Notes: a model not told the origin generated them from the letters alone. Shown: positions 1 through 7,674, counted from the stretch's first letter. The stretch is 9,961 nt of DNA from JANRKT01 sp033763355 (GCA_033763355.1 JANRKT010000053.1:1-9961), one strand, 5' to 3'. Program-made: numbers and translations.

Positions 1-239
1 GCGCCGCATAATGCCAGCACTGAACCTACTGATAAATCAATACCGCCGGTGAGTACGATCAAAGTCATGCCGGTAGCTATGCAGGCATTCACTGCCACCT
101 GTCTCAAAACATTAACACCGTTGGCAGCGGTAAAAAATTTATCGGTAAGAAAACTAAGTACAATGCAAAGCACCAGCAGTGCTATGACGGATTGAAAACG
201 TTTTATATTATTGCTGTATGATATGCTTACTGATGACAT
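1..239 (-). CDS. Sugar ABC transporter permease, RbsC-like (partial, N-terminal 79 residues)
   Basis: This is the start of the inner-membrane permease of a ribose-type sugar importer; the left window edge cuts the gene after about 79 codons. Translating the minus strand from the ATG at 239 gives MSSVSISYSNN, then a hydrophobic helix at about residues 17-34 (QSVIALLVLCIVLSFLT). A second hydrophobic stretch ends in TGGIDLSVGSVLAL, the hallmark sequence of RbsC/AraH/XylH-type permeases. It starts 7 bases after the stop codon of the ATPase gene, so the two are almost surely co-transcribed. By family knowledge it would form the membrane channel together with the RbsA-like ATPase and receive sugar from the RbsB-like lipoprotein. 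The sugar cannot be told from this fragment. Confidence 0.9.
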   Translation of the reverse strand, partial: MSSVSISYSNNIKRFQSVIALLVLCIVLSFLTDKFFTAANGVNVLRQVAVNACIATGMTLIVLTGGIDLSVGSVLALCG

Positions 240-246
240 TCGTTAC

Positions 247-1752
247 TTAATTTTTATGAATAGCATGTTTTAATATTTCTGCTTCGGTGGCCTCTTCAAT
301 AGGAATGGATGCCGTGAGTTCGCCTTCACACATTACCAAAACACGGTCGGAAACCGCCAGAACCTCCGGCAATTCGGAGGATACCATGATGATGCCCATA
401 CCTTCGTCGGCTAACGACTTCATCAGTTTGTATATTTCCGATTTGGCATTGATATCAATTCCTCTTGTTGGTTCATCTAGTAATAAAATTTTTGGATTAG
501 TAGCTAACCACTTTGCCAAAACAATCTTTTGCTGATTGCCACCACTTAAATTTTTAGCAGCATTATTTGCTGAAGAGGTTTTGATGGAAAGCCGGTTGAT
601 ATAGTCTTTAGACAGTTCGTTTTCCTTTTTGCGGCTGAGCATTACACCCCATTGCTGAATCTTATCAAGAATAGTGATGCTGATATTTGTTTTGACGGTT
701 TGATTGAGAATAAGACCCTGCAGTTTTCTGTCTTCCGGCACTAATGCAATACCTGCCTTGATAGCATCTGTCGTTGATTTAATCTTAACCGGCTTCCCTT
801 CCACAATAATTTCTCCGGAAGCATTTTTGGGATGAAGGCCGAAAATGGTTTCCATCAGCTCAGATCTTCCTGCACCCATTAATCCATACACACCAATAAT
901 TTCACCTTTATGTAACGAGAAAGAAATATTGGAAAGCAGCCTGGTGATACGAAGTATAGGATGCCGAAGTGAAATATTTTTAACAGTCAGCAATTCTGTT
1001 GAGCCATTGACTGTTTTGCCGGTTCTATCCAATGTCAGTTTTCTTCCTGTCATTTTCCGGATAAGCTCATCTTGTGTAATTGATTTCATATTCCCTGCAT
1101 CAATGGTAGCGCCGTCACGCAATACAACATACCTGTCAGCAATGGTAAAGAGTTCTTTCAGTTTATGAGAAATATAGGCGATGGTCTTTCCTTCATTCTT
1201 TAGTTGCACAATGATGGAAAAAAGATTGTCCACTTCTTTATCGCTGATTGCGGATGTGGGTTCATCCATAATGATGACAGATGAATCAGAGTACAATGCC
1301 TTTGCAATCTCCACCAACTGCTGCTGGCCAACTTTTAGTTCGGCAATTTTTGTATCGGGGCTGACTGCAAGATTCACTCTTGAAAGAAGTAGCCTGGTTT
1401 TTTCATTCATCTTCTTTTTATCAAGCATACCAAAGGCATTAGTTATTTCCCTGCCCAGGAAAATATTTTCAGCGACTGTCAGGTACGGAACAAGGTTCAA
1501 TTCCTGGTGAATAATAGCGATGCCTGCATCTTCTGCTTCTTTGGTGTTGGAAAACTTAACTGCTATGTTGTTGAATATTATTTCACCTTCATACTCCGTA
1601 TGCACACCGGAGAAAATCTTCATGAGGGTGGATTTGCCTGCGCCATTCTCTCCAATGATTGCATTTACTTTACCTGCCTGCAGTTCAAGATTAATATCAG
1701 ACAAGGCCGTGACACCGGAAAATTTCTTTGATATGTTTCTTGCGATCAGCAT
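247..1752 (-). CDS. Sugar ABC transporter ATP-binding protein, RbsA-like double ATPase
   Basis: This 501-residue cytoplasmic ATPase has two fused ABC domains and would power pentose import; its length is typical for RbsA/XylG/MglA proteins. Domain 1 has Walker A GENGAGKST (residues 34-42), a variant signature LKVGQQQ (139-145), Walker B VIIMDEPTS (159-167) and the switch histidine H196. Domain 2 has a degenerate Walker A, GLMGAGRSE (290-298), with Arg296 in place of the catalytic Lys. It keeps signature LSGGNQQ (402-408) and Walker B ILLLDEPTRG (422-431), but has SSE where the switch histidine should be. A degenerate second site is normal in this family, so domain 1 is the likely main hydrolytic site. 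Its ATG overlaps the stop of the DUF2291 gene by one base (TAATG), which suggests translational coupling. The permease gene follows after 7 bases. Confidence 0.95.
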   Translation of the reverse strand: MLIARNISKKFSGVTALSDINLELQAGKVNAIIGENGAGKSTLMKIFSGVHTEYEGEIIFNNIAVKFSNTKEAEDAGIAIIHQELNLVPYLTVAENIFLGREITNAFGMLDKKKMNEKTRLLLSRVNLAVSPDTKIAELKVGQQQLVEIAKALYSDSSVIIMDEPTSAISDKEVDNLFSIIVQLKNEGKTIAYISHKLKELFTIADRYVVLRDGATIDAGNMKSITQDELIRKMTGRKLTLDRTGKTVNGSTELLTVKNISLRHPILRITRLLSNISFSLHKGEIIGVYGLMGAGRSELMETIFGLHPKNASGEIIVEGKPVKIKSTTDAIKAGIALVPEDRKLQGLILNQTVKTNISITILDKIQQWGVMLSRKKENELSKDYINRLSIKTSSANNAAKNLSGGNQQKIVLAKWLATNPKILLLDEPTRGIDINAKSEIYKLMKSLADEGMGIIMVSSELPEVLAVSDRVLVMCEGELTASIPIEEATEAEILKHAIHKN

Positions 1753-2381
1753 TACTGTATTATTTGCAGGCGGAGAGGGATAAGCTCAATACCGTTCCAT
1801 TTAATATGTTCTTTATTTATTTCAATGGCGGCAATGATATTCAGTTTATCAGCTTTTTTTACTGTTGATTTAAAAGAAGGCAGTACTGATGTACGGATGA
1901 TTTTATTCAGTTCTTCTGAAATACTGTTAAGTTCTGTGGTATTGGGAAAATCTTTCACATCCACCAGCGCTGAAGCATCACGGATTGCATTGCCATAAAT
2001 GTATTCCGTAGCAAGCACTGCATTGATGACTGAATCGTTCAAAGGAATCTGAATCAAAACTTCATCTTCGTTAACAGCAGTAACATTGGCCTGTGCTTTT
2101 ACCAGGGCATAACGATAGTTGCCGATGGCGAGTGCATTGGAATGTTTCAGAAGACCTGAATCCTTATCTGCCATCACTTCCTGTATCAGTAGTGATAAAT
2201 CAATGGCACTGTCCATTCGGGCGGGCATTTTTTCATCCAAAAGCTTTTTTGAAAATGCTGCAGCATCAAATTTAACAGCGGTATTATTTTTTACTTCACT
2301 CAGCTTTTTGAAGTAAACAGATTTATAACCCAGCAGGCCAATCACGGCAACGAGTATAATATATTTAACCGGCTTGTTCAT
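1752..2381 (-). CDS. DUF2291 family protein, membrane-anchored, sugar ABC transporter-linked
   Basis: This 209-residue protein has one N-terminal hydrophobic segment (about residues 5-24, VKYIILVAVIGLLGYKSVYF) and then a soluble region, probably in the periplasm. The segment has no lipobox cysteine, so it looks like an uncleaved anchor or a signal peptide rather than a lipoprotein signal. The middle motif NYRYALVKAQANVT and the following VDVKDF...SISEELNK region match my recollection of DUF2291 proteins, which are often encoded beside ribose-type ABC transporter genes. Its biochemical role is not known to me; an accessory role in sugar capture or transporter assembly is inference from position. 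It lies 8 bases after the binding-protein gene and overlaps the ATPase start by one base, so it is embedded in the transporter operon. Confidence 0.8.
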   Translation of the reverse strand: MNKPVKYIILVAVIGLLGYKSVYFKKLSEVKNNTAVKFDAAAFSKKLLDEKMPARMDSAIDLSLLIQEVMADKDSGLLKHSNALAIGNYRYALVKAQANVTAVNEDEVLIQIPLNDSVINAVLATEYIYGNAIRDASALVDVKDFPNTTELNSISEELNKIIRTSVLPSFKSTVKKADKLNIIAAIEINKEHIKWNGIELIPLRLQIIQ

Positions 2382-2389
2382 TGCAGCAT

Positions 2390-3346
2390 TTATTTTTTAC
2401 CATAAGCGATATAATCACTGATGTTCCTGAAAGTAACCAGTTCAACAGCCACAGGAATTTTTTTAGGAAAATCCCTTCTGCCTTTGATATACTCAGCAGC
2501 AAACTGTGCTGCCGTTTCCGCCATTACCTTTGGGAACTGCATACCGGTTGCTGCAACTTTGTTTTCGCTAATAGATATAATAACATCTTCGGCTCCATCA
2601 AAGCCAAACACTTTCACTTTATCTGCTTTGCCGGATGAAACCAATGCCTGGTAAGCACCCATCGCCATTGCGTCATTGCCACAGAACACTCCATCAATAT
2701 CCGGATGCGCCTGCAAAATCGATTCCATCACTTCCATCGCTTTGTTGCGGTCAAAGTCGGCGTTTTGTTGAGCTACCATTTTAAAATTTTTGTAATTATC
2801 CACCACACTATGAAAACCTTTTGAACGGGCCCAGGTATTATTATCGCCAACCAATCCCAACAACTCAACATAGTTTCCTTTTTTATTTAGTTGCCGGGTA
2901 AAATATTTTCCGATGGCGACTGCGCCTGAATAACTGTCAGATAATATTTGTGAAGTGGGGGCGTCTATTGAATTTACTTCCCTGTCCATACAAAATACAG
3001 GTACACCTGCAGCTTTTGCTTTCAAAATATTTGCAATGGAACCATTGGCATCGGTGGAATTAAAAAGAATGGCATCAAAACCTGATACAATAATATTTTC
3101 GAAATGGTCGCTTTCTAAAGCAGTGTTATTTTGAGAATCAAAAATTTTTGCATCATATCCCAATTCCTTCAGTTTGGCGGCTGCTGTTTCTGCTAAAAAA
3201 ACAAACCAGGGATTGTTGAGGGTGGAAACAACAACGGCGATCCTTCCGGTCTTTTCCCCTCTTCCATTTATGTTTTTACAATTTGAAAACAGGAACAGGC
3301 CAATCAGTAATACGGATGCAGAAAAATATGGCAAGCTTTTTTTCAT
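2390..3346 (-). CDS. Pentose-binding lipoprotein of ABC transporter, RbsB-like
   Basis: This is a periplasmic sugar-binding protein of the ribose/galactose type. I start it at the ATG at 3346 (318 residues), not at the in-frame ATG at 3430, because MKKSLPYFSASVLLIGLFLF is a complete signal sequence; the longer start would bury it behind 28 residues. Cys23 in FSNC fits a relaxed lipobox, so the protein is probably lipid-anchored. The sequence aligns by eye with E. coli RbsB: STLNNPWF for STLNNPFF, then SQNN, MDR, ADFDR, GND and GFDG. Residues matching the ribose contacts of RbsB are N45, W47 (Phe in RbsB), F48, D121, R122, R174, F198, N224, D250 and Q270. The ligand is therefore likely a furanose pentose. 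A 95-base gap separates it from the upstream transketolase gene; DUF2291 follows after 8 bases. Confidence 0.9.
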   Translation of the reverse strand: MKKSLPYFSASVLLIGLFLFSNCKNINGRGEKTGRIAVVVSTLNNPWFVFLAETAAAKLKELGYDAKIFDSQNNTALESDHFENIIVSGFDAILFNSTDANGSIANILKAKAAGVPVFCMDREVNSIDAPTSQILSDSYSGAVAIGKYFTRQLNKKGNYVELLGLVGDNNTWARSKGFHSVVDNYKNFKMVAQQNADFDRNKAMEVMESILQAHPDIDGVFCGNDAMAMGAYQALVSSGKADKVKVFGFDGAEDVIISISENKVAATGMQFPKVMAETAAQFAAEYIKGRRDFPKKIPVAVELVTFRNISDYIAYGKK

Positions 3347-3441
3347 CAATAAAATATTATCGGAAAAACGGAAAAGATGTAGTTTCAAAGGAAGGATTAT
3401 CAGGCAAATAAATTCTTTGCTAAATGTCAACCTAAGCTTTA

Positions 3442-4416
3442 TTACAAATGCACCAGTGTTTTTTCCAGCAACCTCATTGCTTGTTCTGCAATACCATTTT
3501 CACTGATGCCGTAATGGTTAAAAATATCCTGTTGAGAACCGGTAACAGTATATTCATCCGGTATGCCAATAATTTTAAATGGCTTTCTGAAATTGTGTTG
3601 TAATAACCAGGATGCACAAGCTTCACCCAGGCCGCCATAAATACTGTGTTCTTCCACAGTAATAATGGCTCCGCATTTCTCTGAAAGAGTTTCCAACAGT
3701 TTCGTATCGAGCGGCTTTATAGTATGCATGCTAATGACTGAAGCGTAGATATTTTCCTTCTCCAGTTTTTTAGCTGCCTGCAATGCAGGATAAACTGTTT
3801 CGCCTGTAGCAATAATAGCAATATCATTTCCCTCATTAATTATACGGCCTTTTCCGAAAGCAAATACATCTTCATTTTTTTCCTTTAATGGTGGCATTGG
3901 TTTTTTCCCAAACCTTAAGTAAACCGGATGATTTGTTTCAGCAGCCAGTTCAATTGCTTTTTCAGTCTCAAAATTATCAGCCGGTGCTACAACTATAATA
4001 TTGTTGATTGTTCTCAGCACAGCATAATCATGTAAGCTGTGATGGGTGCTGCCCAATGCGCCATAACTTACCCCGGCACTGATTCCGATTACATTTACGG
4101 GATTATCAGAATAAGCCACATCATTTTTTATTTGTTCCAAAGCTCTTGCAGTCAGAAAGCAGGCGGGAGAAACAGCGAAGACTTTTTTCCCGCAAGATGC
4201 AAGTCCTGCTGCTACTCCAACAAGATTTTGTTCGGCAATACCAACTTCAACAATTTGTTTAGGAAACTTTTTTCCGAATGGAACAAGTTTGCCTGAACCA
4301 CGGCTGTCGCTTGTAACCGCAAGTATATCCCTGTCTGTTTGTGCCAATCGCTGCAATGTTTCTGAAAACACTTCCAGGTTGGCTTTATAAGAATGTGTAT
4401 TGATTTGCTCTGCCAT
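3442..4416 (-). CDS. Transketolase, C-terminal subunit
   Basis: This 324-residue protein carries the pyrimidine-binding and C-terminal domains of a split transketolase. The catalytic glutamate that activates the thiamine diphosphate aminopyrimidine is E62 in VEVGIAEQN. A conserved histidine region lies in LGSTHHSLHD (residues 121-130). The C-terminal domain runs from about residue 195, with ATGETV (203-208) and TVEEHS (253-258) as landmarks. It should pair with the product of the gene just upstream; stop and start are separated by a single base (TAA A ATG), implying coupled translation and equal dosage. Split transketolases moving two-carbon units are common, both as housekeeping enzymes and in sugar operons. 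This position between an isomerase and an importer points to a dedicated catabolic role, for example on a pentulose or apulose phosphate. The donor substrate cannot be fixed from sequence. Confidence 0.92.
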   Translation of the reverse strand: MAEQINTHSYKANLEVFSETLQRLAQTDRDILAVTSDSRGSGKLVPFGKKFPKQIVEVGIAEQNLVGVAAGLASCGKKVFAVSPACFLTARALEQIKNDVAYSDNPVNVIGISAGVSYGALGSTHHSLHDYAVLRTINNIIVVAPADNFETEKAIELAAETNHPVYLRFGKKPMPPLKEKNEDVFAFGKGRIINEGNDIAIIATGETVYPALQAAKKLEKENIYASVISMHTIKPLDTKLLETLSEKCGAIITVEEHSIYGGLGEACASWLLQHNFRKPFKIIGIPDEYTVTGSQQDIFNHYGISENGIAEQAMRLLEKTLVHL

Positions 4417-4417
4417 T

Positions 4418-5242
4418 TTATAAAATACTTAAAGCTTTATCCAATTCTGCCTGTGCAGTTTCGTATTGCTCCTTATTGGGTACTCCGTGATGCCATTTCA
4501 ATTCGTTTTCCATAAAACTTATTCCTCTGCCTTTGACAGTGTTTGCAATGATCGCTGATGGTTTTCCTTTTTCAAAAGGCAAACTATTAAATGCACTAAT
4601 GAGTTCATCAATATCGTTTCCGTTCACTGTTTTTACAGCCCAACCAAAACTTCTGAATTTTTCATCAACTGGATCAGTGTTCATCACATCTGTTGTTGGC
4701 GCCGTGATCTGTAAATTGTTTTTATCAATGACAGCACAAAGATTATCGATCTTATAATGTGCTGCGCTGAGCATCGCTTCCCAGTTGGAACCCTCCGGCA
4801 ATTCACCATCACCTAATAAAGTGAATACCCTGTAATTTTTTTCATCCAGCTTTGCCGCCAATGCAGTTCCCACCGATAAAGACAAACCGTGTCCCAACGC
4901 ACCGGTATTTTGTTCAATACCATTTACTTTTTTGGTGGGGTGGCCTATATAATGTGATTTATACTGACACAAAGTGTTCAGGTCATCTTCGTCATAAAAT
5001 CCTTTATCAGCCAGCACAACATACAATGATTCCACACTATGTCCTTTACTTTGAATATACCTATCCCGGTCGGGTGATGAAAAATTTGACGGTGATACAT
5101 TCATTACTTTATTATAAAGCACATTTAATATATCTAAACAAGACAAGCTTCCTCCGGTATGTCCTGCCTTTGCTTTGGTGATATACTGTAAAGTTTTTTT
5201 ACGGTATATAATTGATTTTCGTTTCAGTTCAGTAATTGTCAT
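4418..5242 (-). CDS. Transketolase, N-terminal (TPP-binding) subunit
   Basis: This 274-residue protein is the diphosphate-binding half of a split transketolase. Visible motifs are the early GHTGGS (residues 27-32), SKGHS (65-69), TGALGHGLS (113-121) and the thiamine diphosphate motif starting GDGELPEGSNWEA (144-156) and ending at N175-N176. GRGISFMEN (238-246) and WHHG (250-253) follow near the end. The length fits the N-terminal subunits of split transketolases, and the C-terminal half follows in the next gene, in another reading frame, after one base. This is the usual two-gene layout rather than a frameshifted single gene: both parts have proper ends and the break falls in the domain linker. 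It starts 47 bases after the isomerase stop. By family it transfers a two-carbon ketol unit from a ketose phosphate to an aldose phosphate using TPP and Mg2+. Confidence 0.93.
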   Translation of the reverse strand: MTITELKRKSIIYRKKTLQYITKAKAGHTGGSLSCLDILNVLYNKVMNVSPSNFSSPDRDRYIQSKGHSVESLYVVLADKGFYDEDDLNTLCQYKSHYIGHPTKKVNGIEQNTGALGHGLSLSVGTALAAKLDEKNYRVFTLLGDGELPEGSNWEAMLSAAHYKIDNLCAVIDKNNLQITAPTTDVMNTDPVDEKFRSFGWAVKTVNGNDIDELISAFNSLPFEKGKPSAIIANTVKGRGISFMENELKWHHGVPNKEQYETAQAELDKALSIL

Positions 5243-5289
5243 ACTCGTTTACTTCTTCTTTTTATAAAATCATTCTTCACAAACTCATT

Positions 5290-6711
5290 TTATTGATGCT
5301 GGTATGTTTCCCATCCGAGGTAATTTTCAAATGCTTCTTTCAAAATACCGGCTGTTTTGCTTGCATTCATTACAACATGATGCTCAAAACCATTTCTGCA
5401 TACATATTGCATCAGTCCCTGCAGATTATTTATTTGTGCCACGGCACGGTTGCCAAAAGTATTCAGTGCATCATTGGTCAGGTCGCCTTCACCAATGTAA
5501 GCCTTGATAATGCCTTTGCAATCATCAGTACTAATGCGTCCGAATGTTAAGGGCATAGCCGGCGTTCTTCCATCCAATGCCCCATAAGTATTCTCTGTTC
5601 CTACCGATGTGCCGAGTATCGGTGCATTGCTGATAGTGATATCAGGCAAAAATGATTTGGCCCAATTGCCGCAGTGAAAGAGTACACATTTTGTATCATC
5701 ATCAGCATAGTTATTGTTCCAGTCAACCAATGCTGATGGAGAGCCACTTGCCAGTTGCATGGCATACATACTTAGTGTGCCGGTTACATCCACTTCGCAG
5801 GCGGAAGGAAGCATGTTTTCACTCATCATACTCATGCTGGTACATACATTACAGCCATAGTTTTTTTGCAGTGAAGTCCAGCATTGAATGGCTGTGGCAT
5901 CAATGGCGTTTTGTTCCATAAACTGATGCAATACCACATCGAGTTTTGCAATCTGTACCAGTTTATCATCCGGTGTTTTGCCCTTATTGGCATAAGAAAG
6001 AATTCTATCCAGTCTTTCCTTTACCACTGCATCATTGACAGTAAGTTTATTAGCATTGCCGAGTATTTCAGATAAATCAACAGTTGTAACAGAAATACCA
6101 TTCCGTTGCAATATCTTTTCGCTGTAGCGAACCGTATTGAAGGCGGTGGGCCTTGCCCCGACAGCACCAATTCTCACATTGCGCAATCCTTTAACTACCC
6201 TGCATACAGCAGTAAAATTTTTCAGGTCACTGATAAATGATTCATCAGAGGGGCTTATCACATGTTTTGTCGTCAACGAATATTTAATTCCGTATTGATA
6301 AAGATTATTACAAACAGAAATTTTTCCGCACCAGGCATCCCTTCTGTTCACCACATCCATTTTATTCAAATCATCGGGATAGCCCTGTACTAAAACAGGC
6401 ACGTTTAATCCTGATAGTTTGATTGTATCTGCCACGCCTTTTTCATCACCGAAATTGGGAAGCACAACAAGAATACCATCAATTTCATCCGAATGCTTTT
6501 TAAAAAGTGCAGCACATTTTTGCGCTTCGGCATAAGTTTCCACGCCTCCCAGCTTTGAATCCGAATCGCCGAGTAATATGGGAGAGATATTAAGCTTTTT
6601 GAAAAGAGTCAGAATTTCTGACCGGGCTTCTGCAACGAGTTTGTCAGGAAAGAAATCCCGGTTGCCGATGATGACTCCAAGTGAAGGAGTTTTTTTTGTT
6701 TCAAAGTTCAT
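5290..6711 (-). CDS. Sugar isomerase of the L-fucose/L-arabinose isomerase family
   Basis: This 473-residue cytoplasmic protein has the L-fucose/L-arabinose isomerase fold and would convert an aldose to its ketose with a divalent metal such as Mn2+. Likely metal and catalytic residues are E306 (SACEVD), D330 (VDWNNN), H346 (FHCGNW) and H444 or H445 (FEHHVV). The E306-D330 spacing of 24 equals that of the metal ligands Glu337 and Asp361 in E. coli FucI, as I recall them. The protein is over 100 residues shorter than FucI (about 590) and nearer AraA in length, so it belongs to a divergent subgroup and not to classical fucose isomerases. Its ATG overlaps the repressor stop by one base (TAATG). 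With the split transketolase and pentose importer beside it, a pentose such as D-apiose is a plausible substrate. The family call is firm; the substrate is inferred. Confidence 0.85.
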   Translation of the reverse strand: MNFETKKTPSLGVIIGNRDFFPDKLVAEARSEILTLFKKLNISPILLGDSDSKLGGVETYAEAQKCAALFKKHSDEIDGILVVLPNFGDEKGVADTIKLSGLNVPVLVQGYPDDLNKMDVVNRRDAWCGKISVCNNLYQYGIKYSLTTKHVISPSDESFISDLKNFTAVCRVVKGLRNVRIGAVGARPTAFNTVRYSEKILQRNGISVTTVDLSEILGNANKLTVNDAVVKERLDRILSYANKGKTPDDKLVQIAKLDVVLHQFMEQNAIDATAIQCWTSLQKNYGCNVCTSMSMMSENMLPSACEVDVTGTLSMYAMQLASGSPSALVDWNNNYADDDTKCVLFHCGNWAKSFLPDITISNAPILGTSVGTENTYGALDGRTPAMPLTFGRISTDDCKGIIKAYIGEGDLTNDALNTFGNRAVAQINNLQGLMQYVCRNGFEHHVVMNASKTAGILKEAFENYLGWETYQHQ

Positions 6712-7475
6712 TAGCTTGCGATGATTAGTTCAATTTCGTTATCCTTAAAAAGTTGTTTGTGTTTTTCCTCAATGCCAGAATCGGTAATGATATAATTTAT
6801 CAATGATAGCGCACCGAGACTTGCAAAAGCTGATTTACCAATTTTTGTAGAATCGGCGACCAGGTAAGTGGTTTCAGCAGCATCTATCATTGCTTTTTTT
6901 ACCACGAGGTCACTTATACTCGGATAGGTTAAACCAGCTTTCAGAGAAATTCCTGCAGTTGCCAGAAACAATTTTTGAACATGAAGACCCTTAAAAAAAT
7001 CTGCAGCTTTCTGCCCGGTGAGAGATAGAGTAGGTGGCTTGAATTCACCACCTGTAACTACAACTTCAATGCCTGGTTGAGCACCAATTATAAGTGCGAC
7101 ATTCAAGGCGTTAGTAATCACTGTCAGATTTTTAAAACCCTTTAATTTTTTTGCAATTTCTGTGGTGGTAGATCCGGAATCCAGGATGATTGTATCACCA
7201 TTTTGAATAAATTCAATACTCTTTTGTGCAATTAATTCCTTTTGATCCATGTTTTCCTGGTGAGCCAAAGAAACAGTGCGGACCTGGGTTTCAACATTCT
7301 TTATGTAAGCTCCCCCATGTTCCCTTACAATTACACCCTCTTTTTCCAGTTTTTCCAAATCTTGCCTTATTGTTACTTCCGTTACCTTAAATATTCGGGC
7401 AAGGTCAACTACCTTGGCAGCCCCATCCTCTTTGATTAATTCTAATATTTTTTCTTTTCGTTGATTGGGAATCAT
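6711..7475 (-). CDS. DeoR-family transcriptional repressor of the sugar operon
   Basis: This 254-residue regulator has an N-terminal winged helix-turn-helix (about residues 5-60) with the DeoR-type pattern VTEVTIRQDLEKLEKEGVI followed by REHGGA. The C-terminal effector domain resembles sugar-phosphate isomerases, with DSGSTT (99-104), TGG (141-143), and DSTKIGKSAF (208-217). Members usually bind a sugar phosphate, often the pathway's own intermediate, and then release DNA. It is the first gene of the operon and overlaps the isomerase start by one base, so it probably represses itself and all genes downstream. The likely control region is the TTTCGAT inverted pair and TAnnTTTG element just upstream at 7530-7574. 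The inducer is probably a phosphorylated ketose made in this pathway; that is inference. The ATG at 7475 gives a standard DeoR N-terminus. Confidence 0.93.
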   Translation of the reverse strand: MIPNQRKEKILELIKEDGAAKVVDLARIFKVTEVTIRQDLEKLEKEGVIVREHGGAYIKNVETQVRTVSLAHQENMDQKELIAQKSIEFIQNGDTIILDSGSTTTEIAKKLKGFKNLTVITNALNVALIIGAQPGIEVVVTGGEFKPPTLSLTGQKAADFFKGLHVQKLFLATAGISLKAGLTYPSISDLVVKKAMIDAAETTYLVADSTKIGKSAFASLGALSLINYIITDSGIEEKHKQLFKDNEIELIIAS

Positions 7476-7529
7476 GTAATTAGATTTTAAAAAAAGTTAT
7501 GTTATGGTAATCAGGCTTAGTTCAAATAC

Positions 7530-7574
7530 TTTCGATTATAAACTAAAATCAAAAATAATAAAAAAATATCGAAA
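7530..7574. promoter_or_regulatory. Candidate DeoR operator: TTTCGAT inverted pair
   Basis: TTTCGAT at 7530-7536 and ATCGAAA at 7568-7574 form a perfect 7-bp inverted pair whose arm centres are 38 bp apart. The arms flank the putative -7 element at 7550-7557, one lying just past the expected start site and the other between -7 and -33. This is where a repressor would block polymerase. TTCG-containing half-sites are known for several DeoR-family proteins such as GlpR. Assignment to this DeoR protein is inference, and AT-rich DNA can produce such pairs by chance. Confidence 0.4.
7550..7557 (-). promoter_or_regulatory. Probable -7 promoter element (TAnnTTTG) of the deoR-led operon
   Basis: The minus strand reads TATTTTTG, a perfect match to the TAnnTTTG -7 consensus of Bacteroidota housekeeping promoters. 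It would put the transcript start near 7545, giving a leader of about 70 bases before the deoR ATG at 7475. No TTG is seen at the usual -33 position about 19 bases upstream, so this is a half-consensus promoter. It is the only exact TAnnTTTG on the minus strand that I found in this intergenic region. Confidence 0.5.
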
Positions 7575-7674
7575 TAAAAGAAAAGTGATAAAAAATTCTC
7601 CGTTGAAATTCAAATGCTTCTTCCTTTTTACAGGATCGCCACTTAATGTAGTTAGATACAGCAATTAACCAAAC

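Noticed and set aside
845..1510. Plus-strand open frames opposite the ATPase gene
   Set aside because: They lie fully inside a clear ABC ATPase on the other strand and show no domain or membrane logic; they are shadows.
3347..3430. Longer start for the binding protein at 3430
   Set aside because: It would place 28 residues before a complete lipoprotein signal sequence; the ATG at 3346 gives a normal signal peptide.
3347..3441. Internal promoter before the binding-protein gene
   Set aside because: The minus strand has TTGACA and a near-match TTTATTTG, but their spacing is only 15 bases and the -7 match is imperfect, so I do not call it.
3442..5242. Transketolase halves as one gene broken by a frameshift
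   Set aside because: The break falls in the linker between domains, each part has proper ends, and the TAA-A-ATG junction is the usual layout of two-gene transketolases.
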